Below are positions 1 through 13,700 of a DNA stretch of 64,000 bases, piece by piece (positions within the stretch are counted from its first letter, which is position 1; each line of letters opens with the position of its first letter). The stretch comes from Cheiracanthium punctorium (taxonomy: Eukaryota; Arthropoda; Arachnida; Araneae; Cheiracanthiidae). The stretch lies in contig JAWZYV010013181.1 in assembly GCA_038373885.1 (NCBI GenBank), forward strand, positions 60,472 through 124,471, written 5' to 3'. The translations under genes and the position numbers were made by a program. The notes under the pieces are model-generated. The model made no database searches. It had not been told where the DNA came from and worked only from the letters and a program-made list of their open reading frames with translations.

Positions 1-53
1 AAACAGATGATTGATCAAACTGCATGACAACACAATAATATCAAATGTAAAAA

Positions 54-59
54 TTTATT
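54..59 (-). terminator. AP4M1 polyadenylation signal candidate
   Basis: AATAAA on the minus strand, 107 bp past the AP4M1 stop codon. Cleavage would fall around 20-40, giving a 3' untranslated region of about 130 nt. It is the nearest canonical hexamer after the stop. Confidence 0.6.
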
Positions 60-165
60 CAACAATTATAATACACAAACATTAACAAGGACTTCAGAAA
101 AATGATTGAATAAAGCATAACAATAAAATCTTAATCTCAGTGTTTAATATATAAATGATGAATAA

Positions 166-363
166 TTATATTAAGAAGACATAGGATTTGGCAAGCGTCA
201 CATATCTCACCCACTTTTGAATAGGTATATGTTTCCCTGAAGGATCTGTGGCTTTAATATTTTTTATCATAATGCCAGAACAAGTGGTATTTGAAGCTTC
301 AAATTCCAAAGCAACTGGGCCAATTTCAAAAAGGTTACCTGGCACTTGTACAGCATCAATTAA
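166..363 (-). CDS. AP4M1: AP4M1 coding exon 13 (last exon, stop codon)
   Basis: Encodes residues 372-436 and the TAA at 166-168. It carries LFEIGPVALEFEASNTTCSG and IQKWVRYVTLAKSYVFLI, the closing strands of the mu-homology domain. K-W-V-R-Y-x-T is nearly invariant at the C terminus of adaptor medium chains. Acceptor TTTTTATTGACAG. Confidence 0.93.
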   Translation of the reverse strand, partial: LIDAVQVPGNLFEIGPVALEFEASNTTCSGIMIKNIKATDPSGKHIPIQKWVRYVTLAKSYVFLI

Positions 364-3300
364 CTGTCAATAAAAAATTAAAATAATTACATTTAAGAAT
401 AATAAAATGATTATTCAACTTGGCTCTTTGCAGAGTTTAATTCATAAATTAGAAACAAAACATATATATATATAAAATAAATTATAAGTTTTACTTGCAG
501 ATAAATAAATAATAAATTTTATAAGCACGCAAATCATATTTCAAAAACTTAATGATTCAAGAAAATTTAAATCAATTAAAATATACATTAAAAATATTTT
601 CCTTGGTGTAGATATGTATCTACATACTAAAATGCCATTTTATAAATTAGCGTATTGTGTTATGACAAGCCTACAAGTGGGGCATCTGCCTACTTGGGGG
701 GGGGGGGTTCAAGTGCAAGACTTTTTAAAGGGTTTCAAAGGATATTTACATTACATCTGTAGAAAACCATCTAAAATTCCAGACCATCGGATCAACAGCC
801 GTATGGTAGTCCCAAATGCAGGACATTCGCCCTTCAGCCATCCACTATGTTCAGTGTCTTATCCACTCATCCATGGTGGGGTTCCATTTTTTTTATTTAA
901 TCATAAATGGGGTGAAATTACTTGCACAAAAGCATATACAGTAAAAGGACTAAACCATTTTTATGTTAAAAGCAGTTAATTGGTAGATAAAAACTGGATT
1001 TAATAAGTTTGAAATATTTTTCTAGCCATGAAAATTGCTATTTAAAACAGTTTTCCACTTAATAAAGGTTTAGTTAAAAGCAGGTTTTACTCTATAATAG
1101 ATGTATATTTGCATGCTACAATATTTTTTAAGGAATAACAAAATTCACAGTAAAATAATTTTATACATTGAATTAAATGGATTCTGCAGAACATCCTACA
1201 CAACTTCCATTAAAAATAGAAAACAAAATTGTACAATAGATTTTTAACATACTTAATATTCCGTTAAATTACAAAACATACAGTGTGATTAATAAATTAA
1301 TAGAAGAATAACTTGCACAAAAGTGTAATTACATGATATAGAAAATGCTAATATTTTATAGTTAATTAATATTTAAAAATTCTATGTACTCCTAACAGAA
1401 ATATGTGAAATTCGCACAAGTAAATAAGATAGAGTAAAAGAAAATTATAAATACCAAGACCAAGTACCTGAGGGTGTTTTAAAAAAAGCAAAAACAGAGA
1501 ACTAGGTGATTTGAAAACAAAAAGGTCAGATTTTAAGTCTAAGATAAAAAGGTGGGAAGTAAAATGCAAAATTTACACTTTTTTTTTTTTTTTTAACTTT
1601 ACACTTATAACTGGGTAAAAATGTATCTTTCAGTCACTCAATGTTCTAATCATTGGATTTATTGCAGAATTAAAAAAAAAAAACACTCTGCATGCATAAT
1701 TCATAAGTTTTAAATTTCCCAAGTAAATACCTAACTGAAGTAAATATTATGTTACCTTAAATTTTGCAATAACTTCTCCTTGACCAGGTAACTTTTTTAA
1801 CTTCCACAAAATTTTTCTTTCTTTACCAATAAATTCTGCAGTATTTTCATACATACTAAACTGCTGCATTACACTAAAAAAAGAAAAGCACATGCATTGC
1901 ACAGTTTCACTTTGAAATATAAATGAAATTCTCTACTTTCTATTTAAATAGCTATATTTAAAACGAGATTTTGGTAAATTTAGCATACTTTCTTGTGGCT
2001 GATGATACTGGTATATGAAGAGTCAAATTCAGAGCTTCAAGATTTGAAGGCAAGTTGCAGGATAATTTTAAGGTCAAATCGCAATCCCTAAGCATAAAAA
2101 AATTAATCAATATACAAATATTTATAGTTTTAGAACAAAAATTAAATGAAGCTTTTAAAATGTTCTATTGATACACAGTCATTTAAGATAATAAGCATGG
2201 TATGATAAGGCCTTAACATTTCAACAGCTGATACTTTTCAGCCAACATGAACAATGTAACAAAACAAAATAGCACAATATATTCTGGGAAAAGTTTCCCA
2301 ATAATGTTGAAAGGAACTGACCATTTATGCCAACAATTTAAATGTGAGATGAGGTAGCCCAAAGGTCATGCACTGGACTGGTATATGAAAGGTTGAGGTT
2401 CAATTTTGATATATCACTGAAAACCATCGTGTACATGTATGTTAATTTTGTAGTTCAAAAAAATCCTCTCGGTAGTCACTTTTGCAGTTTTGAAGAGGTG
2501 CCAATATTCAGAAATTCATCTCCCCATGCACCCGCCCTCTGATGAGGATCTAAATTGTGATCAGAAACTTTAGGAAGGCTGCATGTAGCTTAAAACGACA
2601 CATTGTGATATGAGCTATTACAGGTGTATTGTATAAGCCTCTCCTGGCAAACAAACAATTTAAATGCCATGATCATGACTATCAGTACATTTTTGATAAT
2701 AAGACTAGATACAAATGGCAATTGCACCAAATTTCAACTAGCTGAAAATTTAAAAATCCATATTTATGCATTTAAAACTTTATAGGATACAAGCTGAATA
2801 CCCATTCTTCATACAGGAGAAAGCTAACATATTTCTAACACAAGTAATTGGAATTAATTTGACCAACGCAAAATTTTCTAACTCTTAACATTATTTAAAG
2901 AATTATTTCACTCACAACATAAAATTCGCATTACAATAGCTAACCTAACTTAAAAAATTAATGAACTTCACTTTGCTTTGTAGAACTAGGATGGTGAACT
3001 GTAAACATTTTTTCCTGCAAGATACTTGCTTGGAAGTAGCGTATGCAGATTTCCTTCACACGGGGTAAGAATTATAGACAGTCTATGTTAAAAGGCATAA
3101 TCTTTATGCAAAAATTGAAAAAAATATGGACTTTAATGTTAAATTTACTGCAAAAGGGAGGGGGCTGACACCCAATACCCCTCCCTTTTGCATATGCCAC
3201 AGTTCCTTACAAAGACATCTATTGTATGTATAACAGAGTGAAAATTATCAGTAAGAGAATAAGCATATCCTATACTTTACTTTTTATCATTAACTTATAT

Positions 3301-6300
3301 TGACTGATATTCCCTTCCAGAATTAAAATTTTAGATATCATTAAAGATGAAATTGTAACCAGCATTATTTATTAATAAGACAAAATGAGTTTTTACGGTC
3401 CACAAAAGCCTTTTAGATTAGTTACCAGTTTCTAAATCAAAGTGTGAAAAGAAGTGTCAGAAACACAGTTAGTATTTTCACTGTTTTTAACAAAGTAGAA
3501 CCTGCTATTTAGAGTTGTACTGGAGCAACAGGATCCTTATTATGTGGTTTGACAGAAGAACAATTCTAAGAAAATATGTGAATGATGCAAAAAAGCCTAT
3601 CTGTGAGTGAGGAAAGGCTGTTTTTAATTGATATGGGATTTAAAAATTTAAATCAATAATAACAATCTGTATAAGAAAACAATATAAAGCTTTGTACATA
3701 AAGCTCTACATTAAATAAATTCGAAATGCAACCAATTTCCAAATTATAACTAGCTGAAATATGCTAAAATCTCCATATAACAAATTTCAAGGGACATAAG
3801 ATTAAGTTCCTTTACATAAATGACTAAATTGGAACTAATTATTTCCTTTTAGTAGAAATGTTTTAATTAATCTGAAATATTCATAAAAATGAAGTTGATT
3901 GTAATGAGATTTCACTTTAAAAATAAATCTATATAATAAACATTGTGACAGCATTATTAATCCAATTCAACAGTTACCAAATACAGTGTTGAACAATATT
4001 CAAGCTCACATGCTAATTAAGTAAACAAGCAATCAATAAAAAAGGGTAGGGGAGGTCAAGGGTATAGGATATAACAATATATATTTAGAGCTAAATAAAA
4101 TAAGAATTGGTTATATACTAGGGCAGGCCGAAAATGCACTTTTACACCAATTTTTGAAATCGATGAGAGCCTAGAGTGGAAAATTTGTCCCTTGGGTTAG
4201 TAGCAACTGTGTAAAATTTTTTGAAATTGGACAGTATTTTCAGGTGGTGCCAGCATCTTTAAAATCGGAAATTTGGACCAAAACAATCTTACCCTGAAAA
4301 CACAATTTTTGGGAATTTTCAAAACCAATATCAGTTGAGTGTGGAAAAGTTGTCTCTTGGGTTGGTTAACATTGATATATTGCTATAAAGTGCTTTTACT
4401 CCTGCAACAAGATGGTCCTGTGTGTCTGTGTCTATTCTATTTGTATAATTTGTATATTATTCTGTTAATAAACATTTAATCGAGATTGTAGCTCTTGCCT
4501 GTTGTGGATCTCAGTTAATAACTGTGTACAATATTTTTGAAATTGGACAATATCTCCAGATGTACCAGCACCTTTAAAATCAGGTTTTGCCAAAATGCAC
4601 TTTTTTCCAAAAATACAATTTTTCAAAATCGATATCAGTTGAGGGCGGAAACATTCTTTTGATACACTCTAAAGATAAGAAGCAACTTTACCTCACGGAT
4701 ATTAATGATTTTAAAAACCCCTCCCCTAGTGGTATGGGCGCTAAACTCCGTTTCCTTAAGAACACGGCAAGTGAAGCAGCATCTGGCTTGGCCAGTGCTT
4801 GGGAGAGTCATCTCCCTCTCGGCTCGTCCTCTGTGGAACCGTGTGCACTAATGGGAGCTGGTGCACGTAAAATCTGTCGTGGCTCCAATGTCCTCCAAGT
4901 TGTTAAACGATACCTCTGGGGGTGCCGATTTCAGGTGGTGGTTGGTCCCTCATCTGGAATCGGTTCAAAATTAGGGACCAACAAGTAGAAGTCCAACCCC
5001 CTCGGGGGCACTGGCACCCCTCTTTCCATGGTCTATCCATGGACACAACAACAAAAACCTGGTAACATTTATTTTCAGGAAAAAATGCCTGTTTAACCCA
5101 AAGTACTTGATTTTAAAGGTATCAGTTCCACCTAAAGATACTGTCGGACTTTGAAAATATTTTACACTGTTATAAACCAACTCAAGAGACAACGTTTCTG
5201 CACTTGGTTAACATTGATTTTGAAAATTTGCAAAAATTATGTATTCGGAAAAAAAAGTGTATTTTGGCCCAAAATTCCAAATTTAAAAGCCACCTGCACC
5301 ACCTGAAGATAATTTCAAAGAAATTTCACATGGTTATTAACCAACCCAAGAGAGAACTTTTCCACACTCGGCTGATATCAATTTCAAAAATTTGCAAGAT
5401 TTGTGTTGTCAGGAAGATGTCTGATTTGGCCTCCAAAATTTAAAGGTGGCCGCGCCAACTGAACATATTGTCCAATTTCAAAAAAATATTACAAGGTAAT
5501 TAACCAACCCAAAGGACAACTTTTCTGCACTAGGATCTCATGGTTTTTGAAAATCGGTGCAAAAGTGCAATTTTGGCCTGCCCTATTGTATGCATATTTG
5601 CAAAACAAAACACAGAAATAAGAAGTATTACTGATAAAGGGAGGGGGGGGGGGGGATTGACATAATCAATACCTGTTAACTTCAGATTTTTGAATACTTG
5701 AAGCAAGCCTAAAGGGTATTAAAATGGGACTTTCAATAGTGTACATTAATGCTTTAACCTGAAAATAAATAAAAACAGAGTTATTTTCACCATGCACACA
5801 AAGTATGAAATTAACAAAATGTTTAAAGATTTGTATTCATTTTTATCAAATGATATGAAGATTTAAAAAGTATTTTACTAAAGAATGGTTTAACCATACT
5901 TTCATCATTACAAAAGACACTACAGATTCCTCTGCTGTGCTTATTATTGTTTACTGGCAACAATATTTCAATGTTCTAAAGAACCCATTTTTCATGACTC
6001 ATAGTCAATATATTTGATTAAAATAAAAGTGTAACACAGAATCTATTACCAGACAAGCTTAAAGCACATTATATGTATATGTTCTACTTTGCAATAATTG
6101 CACTTGCTACATCTTTAAAAAAAAATCATATCAGCCTTAAAATTAATCTAGAAGTCTTTGTTTCCATCTAGTTTGTAAAACACAAACTTATGTACACAAA
6201 GATCAGTTACCGTATTAGCTCAAATATAACGCAATATTTTTTGACTGATAATTTCCCGTTAAAAACCTGACTCACGCTAAATTCAAGGTCTAGATATAAG

Positions 6301-7745
6301 ATTTTTCTAATTATCTTGATGAAAAATTGGGAGGTCATGTTATATTTGAGCTAATGCAGCACATCATGAAGCATAGTCAAAACAGCAACAACAGACTCTC
6401 TTCTGTGAGTATCTTTGAAAGACACCTAAAGAAGAGAAAAGCATATCTTCAAACAAATACTGTTTTATCAAAAATCAATGTCAATTTCTAGTTACCCACA
6501 CAGGTGTCAACAGCAGTTTTATAGTTATTACGTCACAACCTGTGTAAACCAGATTTAATTGAATCAGATTTTTGAATTTTTATCAAAAGGGATTTGACAT
6601 CATTAATATGAAGATGCTTCAGGGTGTCCACCAATGTCAGGAGGCAAGTATCATTATTAGCCTGACCGACATAAAAAAAGTCGCCTAGTTTAGCAGCCTT
6701 TTTCTTAATTTTAGATGCCAAAATGTAGCATTTTTGCATGACTCTGTAGTTAAATAAATATATGTCATTTAGCTTTAAGAAGGAATGAATATAGTGGTAG
6801 ATTAAAAAACTTCATGCATTATATAAAAGAGCATATAGTACATTTATTTTTATAGCATGATTAAAAAAATAGATTAGAATGTTTGGTGAACAATCAATAG
6901 CAACTTTAAAAAGAAAAGGGAGTTAGCAATTTTCAGCTGATTTTCAAATTAGTCGCCTGGGGAAAGGTACAAGTAGCCAAAAACTTGAAGATAGTATGAG
7001 AATGACATCTTTTTATGAAAAAAAGTCACCTAATCTTTAAATTAGTAGCAAATGTCACCTCTTTAGTTGCCAGTGGATACTCTCTGTTTTGATTGGCAGA
7101 GCATAACTTACAGTGAGTAAATAGTAGTTAATCAAAGGCTGGTAAGGTAACCATGAAATAGCTAAATTGACCAAATAGGCAAATCTCTAAACAAATATTT
7201 CCAAAATGTTCTTTTAAGAAACTGCAATAGAAAATTAAACAACTAGAAAAAGTATCTAAACCATAAAACATAAAAATTTAAACTTTTCAAACTGATATTT
7301 CAACATATTTAATAGCATTCAATAAAAATTTAAAAAGTAAAGGAGCTAATAAAACTTAATTTTGATACTGCAGTACGTACCTCTCCTTGAGGGGGAGTCA
7401 CTATAAAAATCTGATGTTTCTCAAAGTCACTGCTATCTACACATTTATCAAACTGATGCTGGTCAAATGAGAAACCTATGAAAATATTTTCATTTAGATC
7501 AATTGTTAATAACTTTTTCAAAGTACATAAAATGTTTTTAATTCACTTTTAACTACTCTGTGCCATGGTGTGTTGACTGCGTAAGAAAGCTGGAAATGTT
7601 TTCACCCGAAACAATCATTAGGTTGGATAAGTACCTTTTTATGTGTGTAATTATGCAAAATTTTATGGTACCTTTCCGTCATGTGCACCCCAGCCAAATT
7701 TGGCGATTTTTTTTTTCTGTCGCCAAGTAGTTATGTTTTTTTGGC

Positions 7746-7780
<35 letters not shown>

Positions 7781-10700
7781 TGGTCAGTCAAGTAGCTAAA
7801 ATGTTTTTTAGGCAATTTTTTGTGTCAAAAAATACCTACAGGATATTTATTTTGCTTTTTAACATTTTCAATGCCTTCAAAACAAACATTTTACACAAAA
7901 TACAACATCTTATAAATAAAAATGAAATTCTGTTTGTTTGTTTGTTTGTTTGTTTGTTTGTTTGTGGATTTGATTCGTATACAAATCCACAAAAATGGAC
8001 CTATCGGCCTGAAATTTAGTACAGATATGTAAAATAATATAGAATAACTCATAGTCCACTTTAAAACTTTGAAAGTCCACCCGTTCCCGGAATTTAAGAG
8101 ATTTTTTATGCTCTTCACGCAAAAATCTTTCCGTAATTGTAACCCCTGTAGTGAAAAAAGTGTGAAATAAGGATCGTGGTTGCCATGTGTGGCGATTTTG
8201 CCGAATAAAATGTCGTTCGTATACAAATCCACAAAAATGGACCTATCGGCCTGAAATTTAGCACAGATATGTAAAATAATATAGAATAAATCGTAGTCCA
8301 CTTTAAAACTTTGAAAGTCCACCCGTTCCCGGAATTTAAGAGATTTTTTATGCTCTTCATGCAAAAATCTTTCCGTAATTGTAACCCCTGTAGTGAAAAA
8401 AGTGTGAAATAAGGATCGTAGTTGCCATGTGTGGCGATTTTGCCGAATAAAATGTCGTTCGTATACAAATCCACAAAAATGAACCTATCTGCCTGAAATT
8501 TAGCACAGATATGTACAATAATATAGAATAAATCGTAGTCCACTTTAAAACTTTGAAAGTCCACCCGTTCCCGGAATTTAAGAGATTTTTTATGCTATTC
8601 ACGCAAAAAGCTTTCCGTAATTGTAACCCCTGTAGTGAAAAAAGTGTGAAATAAGGATCGTGGTTGCCATGTGTGGCGATTTTGCCGAATAAAATGTTTT
8701 AAATTCTCAAAGTAAAAATAAAAGAATAATAATGATTTTTTTTTTGTTAGTTTATATTCGTAAGGTTATTTTTTTTTTAAATTATAATATCGTGTGCATG
8801 GGAAATCAGAGCAGGAATGTAATGCTTTACACGCAAAACAATAAGAATTGAAGATTTCCGAGGCTAATAGGTAAATTATTTTAGTTTGGCGAAAAAATAA
8901 AATGGCTCAAATGCCGATTTTGTGAAAGCGAGTTCTAGCGGTTTGCACAGATTTCGGCTTGGCGCAATTTATTGAGAGCTTAAGGAAATAGATTTTTGAA
9001 AACAAGTGCAAAGGTTTTATTAGAATACAGCGTTAAATTTTAATGATCCGTGAAGAAATAATGCAGTTATTAAGGGATTTCAATTGATCTATCTCCAGAA
9101 TTCTCGCCAAATGAGTACATTGATTTAAGTTGGGGGAATTCCGCCAAATTTCAGAAAATTGAAATCTTCTCATTTAGTACATCGGAGTAATGATGAATAA
9201 AACACATTATAGTTGATAATTTTAAAAAATTCAGCTGTATTAAAGGATTCAACTTTTCAAATAAAGGCTTGCTTTACTTTTTCGCGGTCGAACCATTTCC
9301 CATATATTATTGCTGCTAAGTCAATGCTTCGAATGATTTCCTGAAAAAACGCTTGCAAAATGGCGTATGTTGGCACTTTGGCGAGGCTTAGATTTGAAAC
9401 TGGATTTTATTTGAGACTGGGATATATAATGACACTGGTTATAGATAAAAATGAATGTTGGTATGAGTGTATGAGGTTGAAAAACTCCAGCACCGTTGAG
9501 CACCGTTGCACCATGAAATTTGGTTCACCTAAGTCTTTTATCATGGAGAAGATTTTTATGCTATCCGTTTTCCTCTAACTTGCCACCAGGTGGCGCAACA
9601 GAACGGCGAATTCTATTCCGTTTAGCCCTTTGCTATGCGAATATCATCCAACCGATTTCGATGAAATTTGGTATACGCGAATATTAGAACACGGAGAATA
9701 TTTTTCACTATCCATTTTGCTGTAACTTGCCGCTAAATGGCGCTGCAAAGCATCAACTTCTATACCGTTCGAGCGATCGGCATAAAATTTTTTATACTTA
9801 CACATTTGAGCACGAAGAATATATTCTAACTGCGTTCCTTTTGATGTTACTCACCACTAGATGACACTGCAATGCATTATTATTTTAACTCGCCACTAGA
9901 TGACGCTGCAGCAGGCCAAATTCTTGACCATTCAAACGGTCGCTATGAAAATCAGTATACATAGCTATTTGAACAATGAGAATATTTTGGCGTTATCCAT
10001 TTTGCTATAACTCGCCACTTGACAGCGCTGTAGCAAATCATTACTTTAATTAACTACTAGATGGCCCTGCAGTGTATCACTTCTTGACTGTGCAAATGAT
10101 CGTTATGAAAATTGGTATACATAGATAGTTGAACACGGTCGCTATGAAAATCAGTATACATAGCTATTTGAACAATGAGAATATTTTGGCGTTATCCATT
10201 TTGCTATAACTCACCACTTGACGGCGCTGTAGCAAATCATTACTTTATTGAACCACTGGATGGCCCTGCAGTGTATCACTTCTTGACTGTGCAAATGATC
10301 GCTATGAAAATAGGCATACATAGATATTTGAACACGGGGAAGAGTTTGGCGCTATCCATTTTCCTATAACTTGCCACTAGATGTCGCGTCAACACATGAA
10401 ATTCAGGACTGTCCAGCCGATAGTCATGAAAATTTGTATACATCGATATCTGAATGCGAAAAATATTTTCGCCGTATCCGTTTTGCTAAAACTCGCAACT
10501 AGATTGCGCTACGCCGCATGGCCTTCTGCACCGTACAAACGATTGCCTTGCAATTCGGTATGCATGATTATTGGACACAATATAACGCGATATCCACTTT
10601 GCTATATCTGTTTATTACAATGAATAGTAATCACCACAAATCGTAATATCAAAAAGTCCATTCATTCCCGTGCGAAGAACGGGTACTTCAGCTAGTTAAA

Positions 10701-13700
10701 AATATAAAGAAATGCACTCACCATTACATACGACAAAATTTAATGGTCGTTAAATCCTTAAATCAACAATAAATAAAAAGGAATTACTGTTCTAGAACTA
10801 GAATGATAATTTTCAAACCACTTAGCATTTTAAATATTGATGCTACATCTGCAAGACCTCAATTTACATTTCCGAACAATACAGCAATTAAATTACCTAA
10901 GGGAAATTTTTTTGATCAAGTTTAATTTACTTGCCAAGCATCTAGAAGAATTTTTTTACAGTTATACTCAATGCTTTCAGCATTTTCTGTAATCTGAAAA
11001 CATAAAATAGGCAATTCTACACAAATCGAGATATTTCAAAACATACTCACATTTTCAGCTTTTTCATGCAAATTTTACTGACGTCAATTCTACACACAAA
11101 CAAATAAAACTTTACTGTTTTGAACCTTATTCACTAAATTTCACACCTTTTACCCCTTAAATTCCAACATTTCTTTTAAAGCTCACGTTTCAATCCCAAA
11201 CACTTCCGCTGTCGAAAATACACGATTTCAAAACATGCGTGGTGGTAAAACTTGGCCTTGTCCAGCTGAACTCCTGGCATCGTTATTTAGCCATTATAGA
11301 TTGTATGATGGCCAACACCTGTTTTAGCAGGTTTATAGTGCATCCATAGAATAAATTTTCATTCATACTTTACAAATCAATTCTTTTAGCAACTGTGAAA
11401 AAAATTTACTTTATCTTCCTCATTTGATGGCATTTCCTATTACTTCATATTTATCCAGAAAAAATTATATTAAACTGACACTCACCTAAACTAAAATAAA
11501 TATAGCAATGAACGTTAAACCTTGTGGAAGAATATAACAAGAGGATTGCGGAAGACAGCAGAAGAATACAGAACACACACAATCGGCTTTCGTTTGCTAT
11601 TCAAACACATGCTTAAGACCCAAGCAAGATTAGTAAATCAAATAGGCGGATGAAAACAAAATAGTAAAATACATTTTTCTTTTCTACAGCGTTGCTACTC
11701 AATTTCTGAAAAAAAAAATTTACTGACTTTCCCAGTTTTTCCAGACTTTTTTGCAATAAAAATTTGGACTATTTCTTAAGTTTAGGACATCAATTTTGGA
11801 TACCTCCTTAAATGTTTCCAGCTTCCTAAAGTAAGGTTAAACGTTCATATTGTTTACAAACACAGATTTCTGATAAATTTCCAGGTCAGATTATGGGATT
11901 TCCAGGTTTTAAGCTAAAATTTACGATTTTCCCTGACTTCTCCCTTTTTTTTGCCAAAATGAAATTCCCTGACTTTTCCAGGTTCTCCCTGTTCTCCCTC
12001 ATCGGTAGCAACCCTGTTGCTATTCAAACACCATGGCTCACTTGGATAAATACAGGCTGTCCGGAAACCAGTTTCTCCTATGGAATTTTCCGTACGAGTA
12101 AATTTTTGCTTCTTCGCCGATTTGTCGCTTTTATCCAACGAATCACTGAAGCCAACTCTGCCGGAGAAAATGTGCCTAAAATCAAAACTAAAAGTATCCA
12201 GGAATGGATAACAATGACACATTCAAATATAAACAATCGTGTCTACACAAAAACCGTGCTCGATGGAAATAGCACTCGAGTGCTAAAATAGGCGCCAAAC
12301 GCGGCTTTTTTTTTTTTTTTTTTTTTTTTCTCGGCTTGAAAACATTGGCTGCATCAGTGCCGGATTAAGACAGCGCGGGGCCCGTAGCAAATGTTACCAA
12401 GGGGACCCCTGCTCAGTGACGCACCTATATATATATTTATTTATTTAGAGGGAGGAGTTCACCCTCACATTAAAGTAATAGAGCTAAATTAAATGAGAAA
12501 ATAAATAGTGCTAATTATATTACAATTTATGTTTAGTGCTAATTAATGGTATTACTAATGCTAATTAGATGTAAACAAAACTAAAAGGTCCCACGTGTTA
12601 TATTTGCGAGAGGTTTATCCCAGCCCTTCCTCCACCTTAGGTGAGCTAATCTATAGGTTTTGTGCGATAATAAAATAAAACACAACTTTTACGAATTTTC
12701 TTGATTCAAATGAAAAAATTTTAGTTAAAATAGTGTGCGGAAAAAATGCCGCAAGACATAGACAGTGAGTAAATAGATAGTGAGACTGGCGATGTTTAAA
12801 GTTATTTATTCGTACAACTCAGGATTTTTTTTTATGAATGTTAATGTTCATGGATATATATTTAGAATTTCTAACACTTCCCACCTTTCCCATATGCAAA
12901 CATATAACTAGACAAGTTTACACACAAATATAATAATTGTTTCTGTAAAATTTTTAGAACCTTCGAAATCAATATGTATTTTAAAATGTGCCTTTAAACA
13001 CTATTTTTTCCCCTATAAAAATACATGCTTGTAAAATTATTTCATTATTATCTGGACGGTCTTTACTAATTATAGGTTACATATTTTTAACTTCTCTTAA
13101 TTTATTTAATGGATTAATTCATAAGAAATCGAACTGAGGATAGATAGATCTAGCACAATAATACCTCCACCATTCAAAATTTACTGCATACACGGAAGGC
13201 ATTTAAACTGTACATGCTTGTACAGGGGGACTGTTACTCCCACATACCGCTTGGGACACTTCTAAAGGTCATTTCGTTAGTGTTCTACAAGCATATGTAC
13301 ATTACTTTTCAACTTATCCTCGTTAAAATGATATAAAATATTTTGCTCAAAAAAATCTTTATAAGAGGAATAGAATAATCTATATAATAAATAATAAAAA
13401 ATTCGGATAAAACATTCATTATCGTATTACGTTCAAATGTTTTTGCAAGACATAATAATCTTAAATGTGACAAGTAATTTGTGAGTTTCTTTGTGGGTCA
13501 AGAGTATCCGAAAATTCTTTTTGTTTTGAGTTTGCCTGAGGTTATGGCTTCTCGGATACCCCGACCGTGCGAAAATTCTCTCGGTTCTAATTATTTTATT
13601 TGAACGAACGTACTGGTATTCGCGCTCTTGACCTGTGGTTTCGGCCGGCCAAAAATGAATTCTTTAATATTTAATGTGGTTAATTTCCGAGATTAATAAG

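Larger units (their letters stand above)
2088..5672 (-). other. AP4M1 intron 10
   Basis: Holds the 1.47-kb hAT-type element at 4119-5585 and a 14-bp-arm hairpin at 3150-3191. The remainder (2088-4110) is AT-rich and shows nothing else I can support. Confidence 0.7.
7908..10695 (+). mobile_element. Non-autonomous Helitron, 2.79 kb
   Basis: Starts TCTTATAAATAAAAATG after an A (7907). It ends with a CCCGT...ACGGG hairpin (67-83 of the 10600s), then TACTTCAG and CTAG (10692-10695) before a T (10696). This is the Helitron rule: TC start, hairpin, CTRR end, insertion between A and T. A (TTTG)n run follows the 5' end, as in the second Helitron of this window. The body is two tandem arrays. No Rep/helicase coding is seen. 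Confidence 0.75.

Noticed and set aside
4380..4520. Possible solo LTR (AATAAAC, TGTTG phrases) inside the hAT-type element
   Set aside because: No TG/CA ends or flanking duplication could be placed.
4587..4988. 133-codon open frame in the hAT-type element
   Set aside because: No recognisable domain, lies in non-coding repeat arms, codon use not distinctive.
7891..8602. Several overlapping minus-strand frames of 70-157 codons
   Set aside because: All are translations of the 242-bp tandem repeat; the same peptide recurs with each unit.
10931..10993. A 63-nt minus-strand stretch with good acceptor and donor (ITENAESIEYNCKKILLDAW) in AP4M1 intron 8
   Set aside because: In the phase required between exons 8 and 9 it reads into a TGA, and exons 8 and 9 already join to a continuous family-like sequence.
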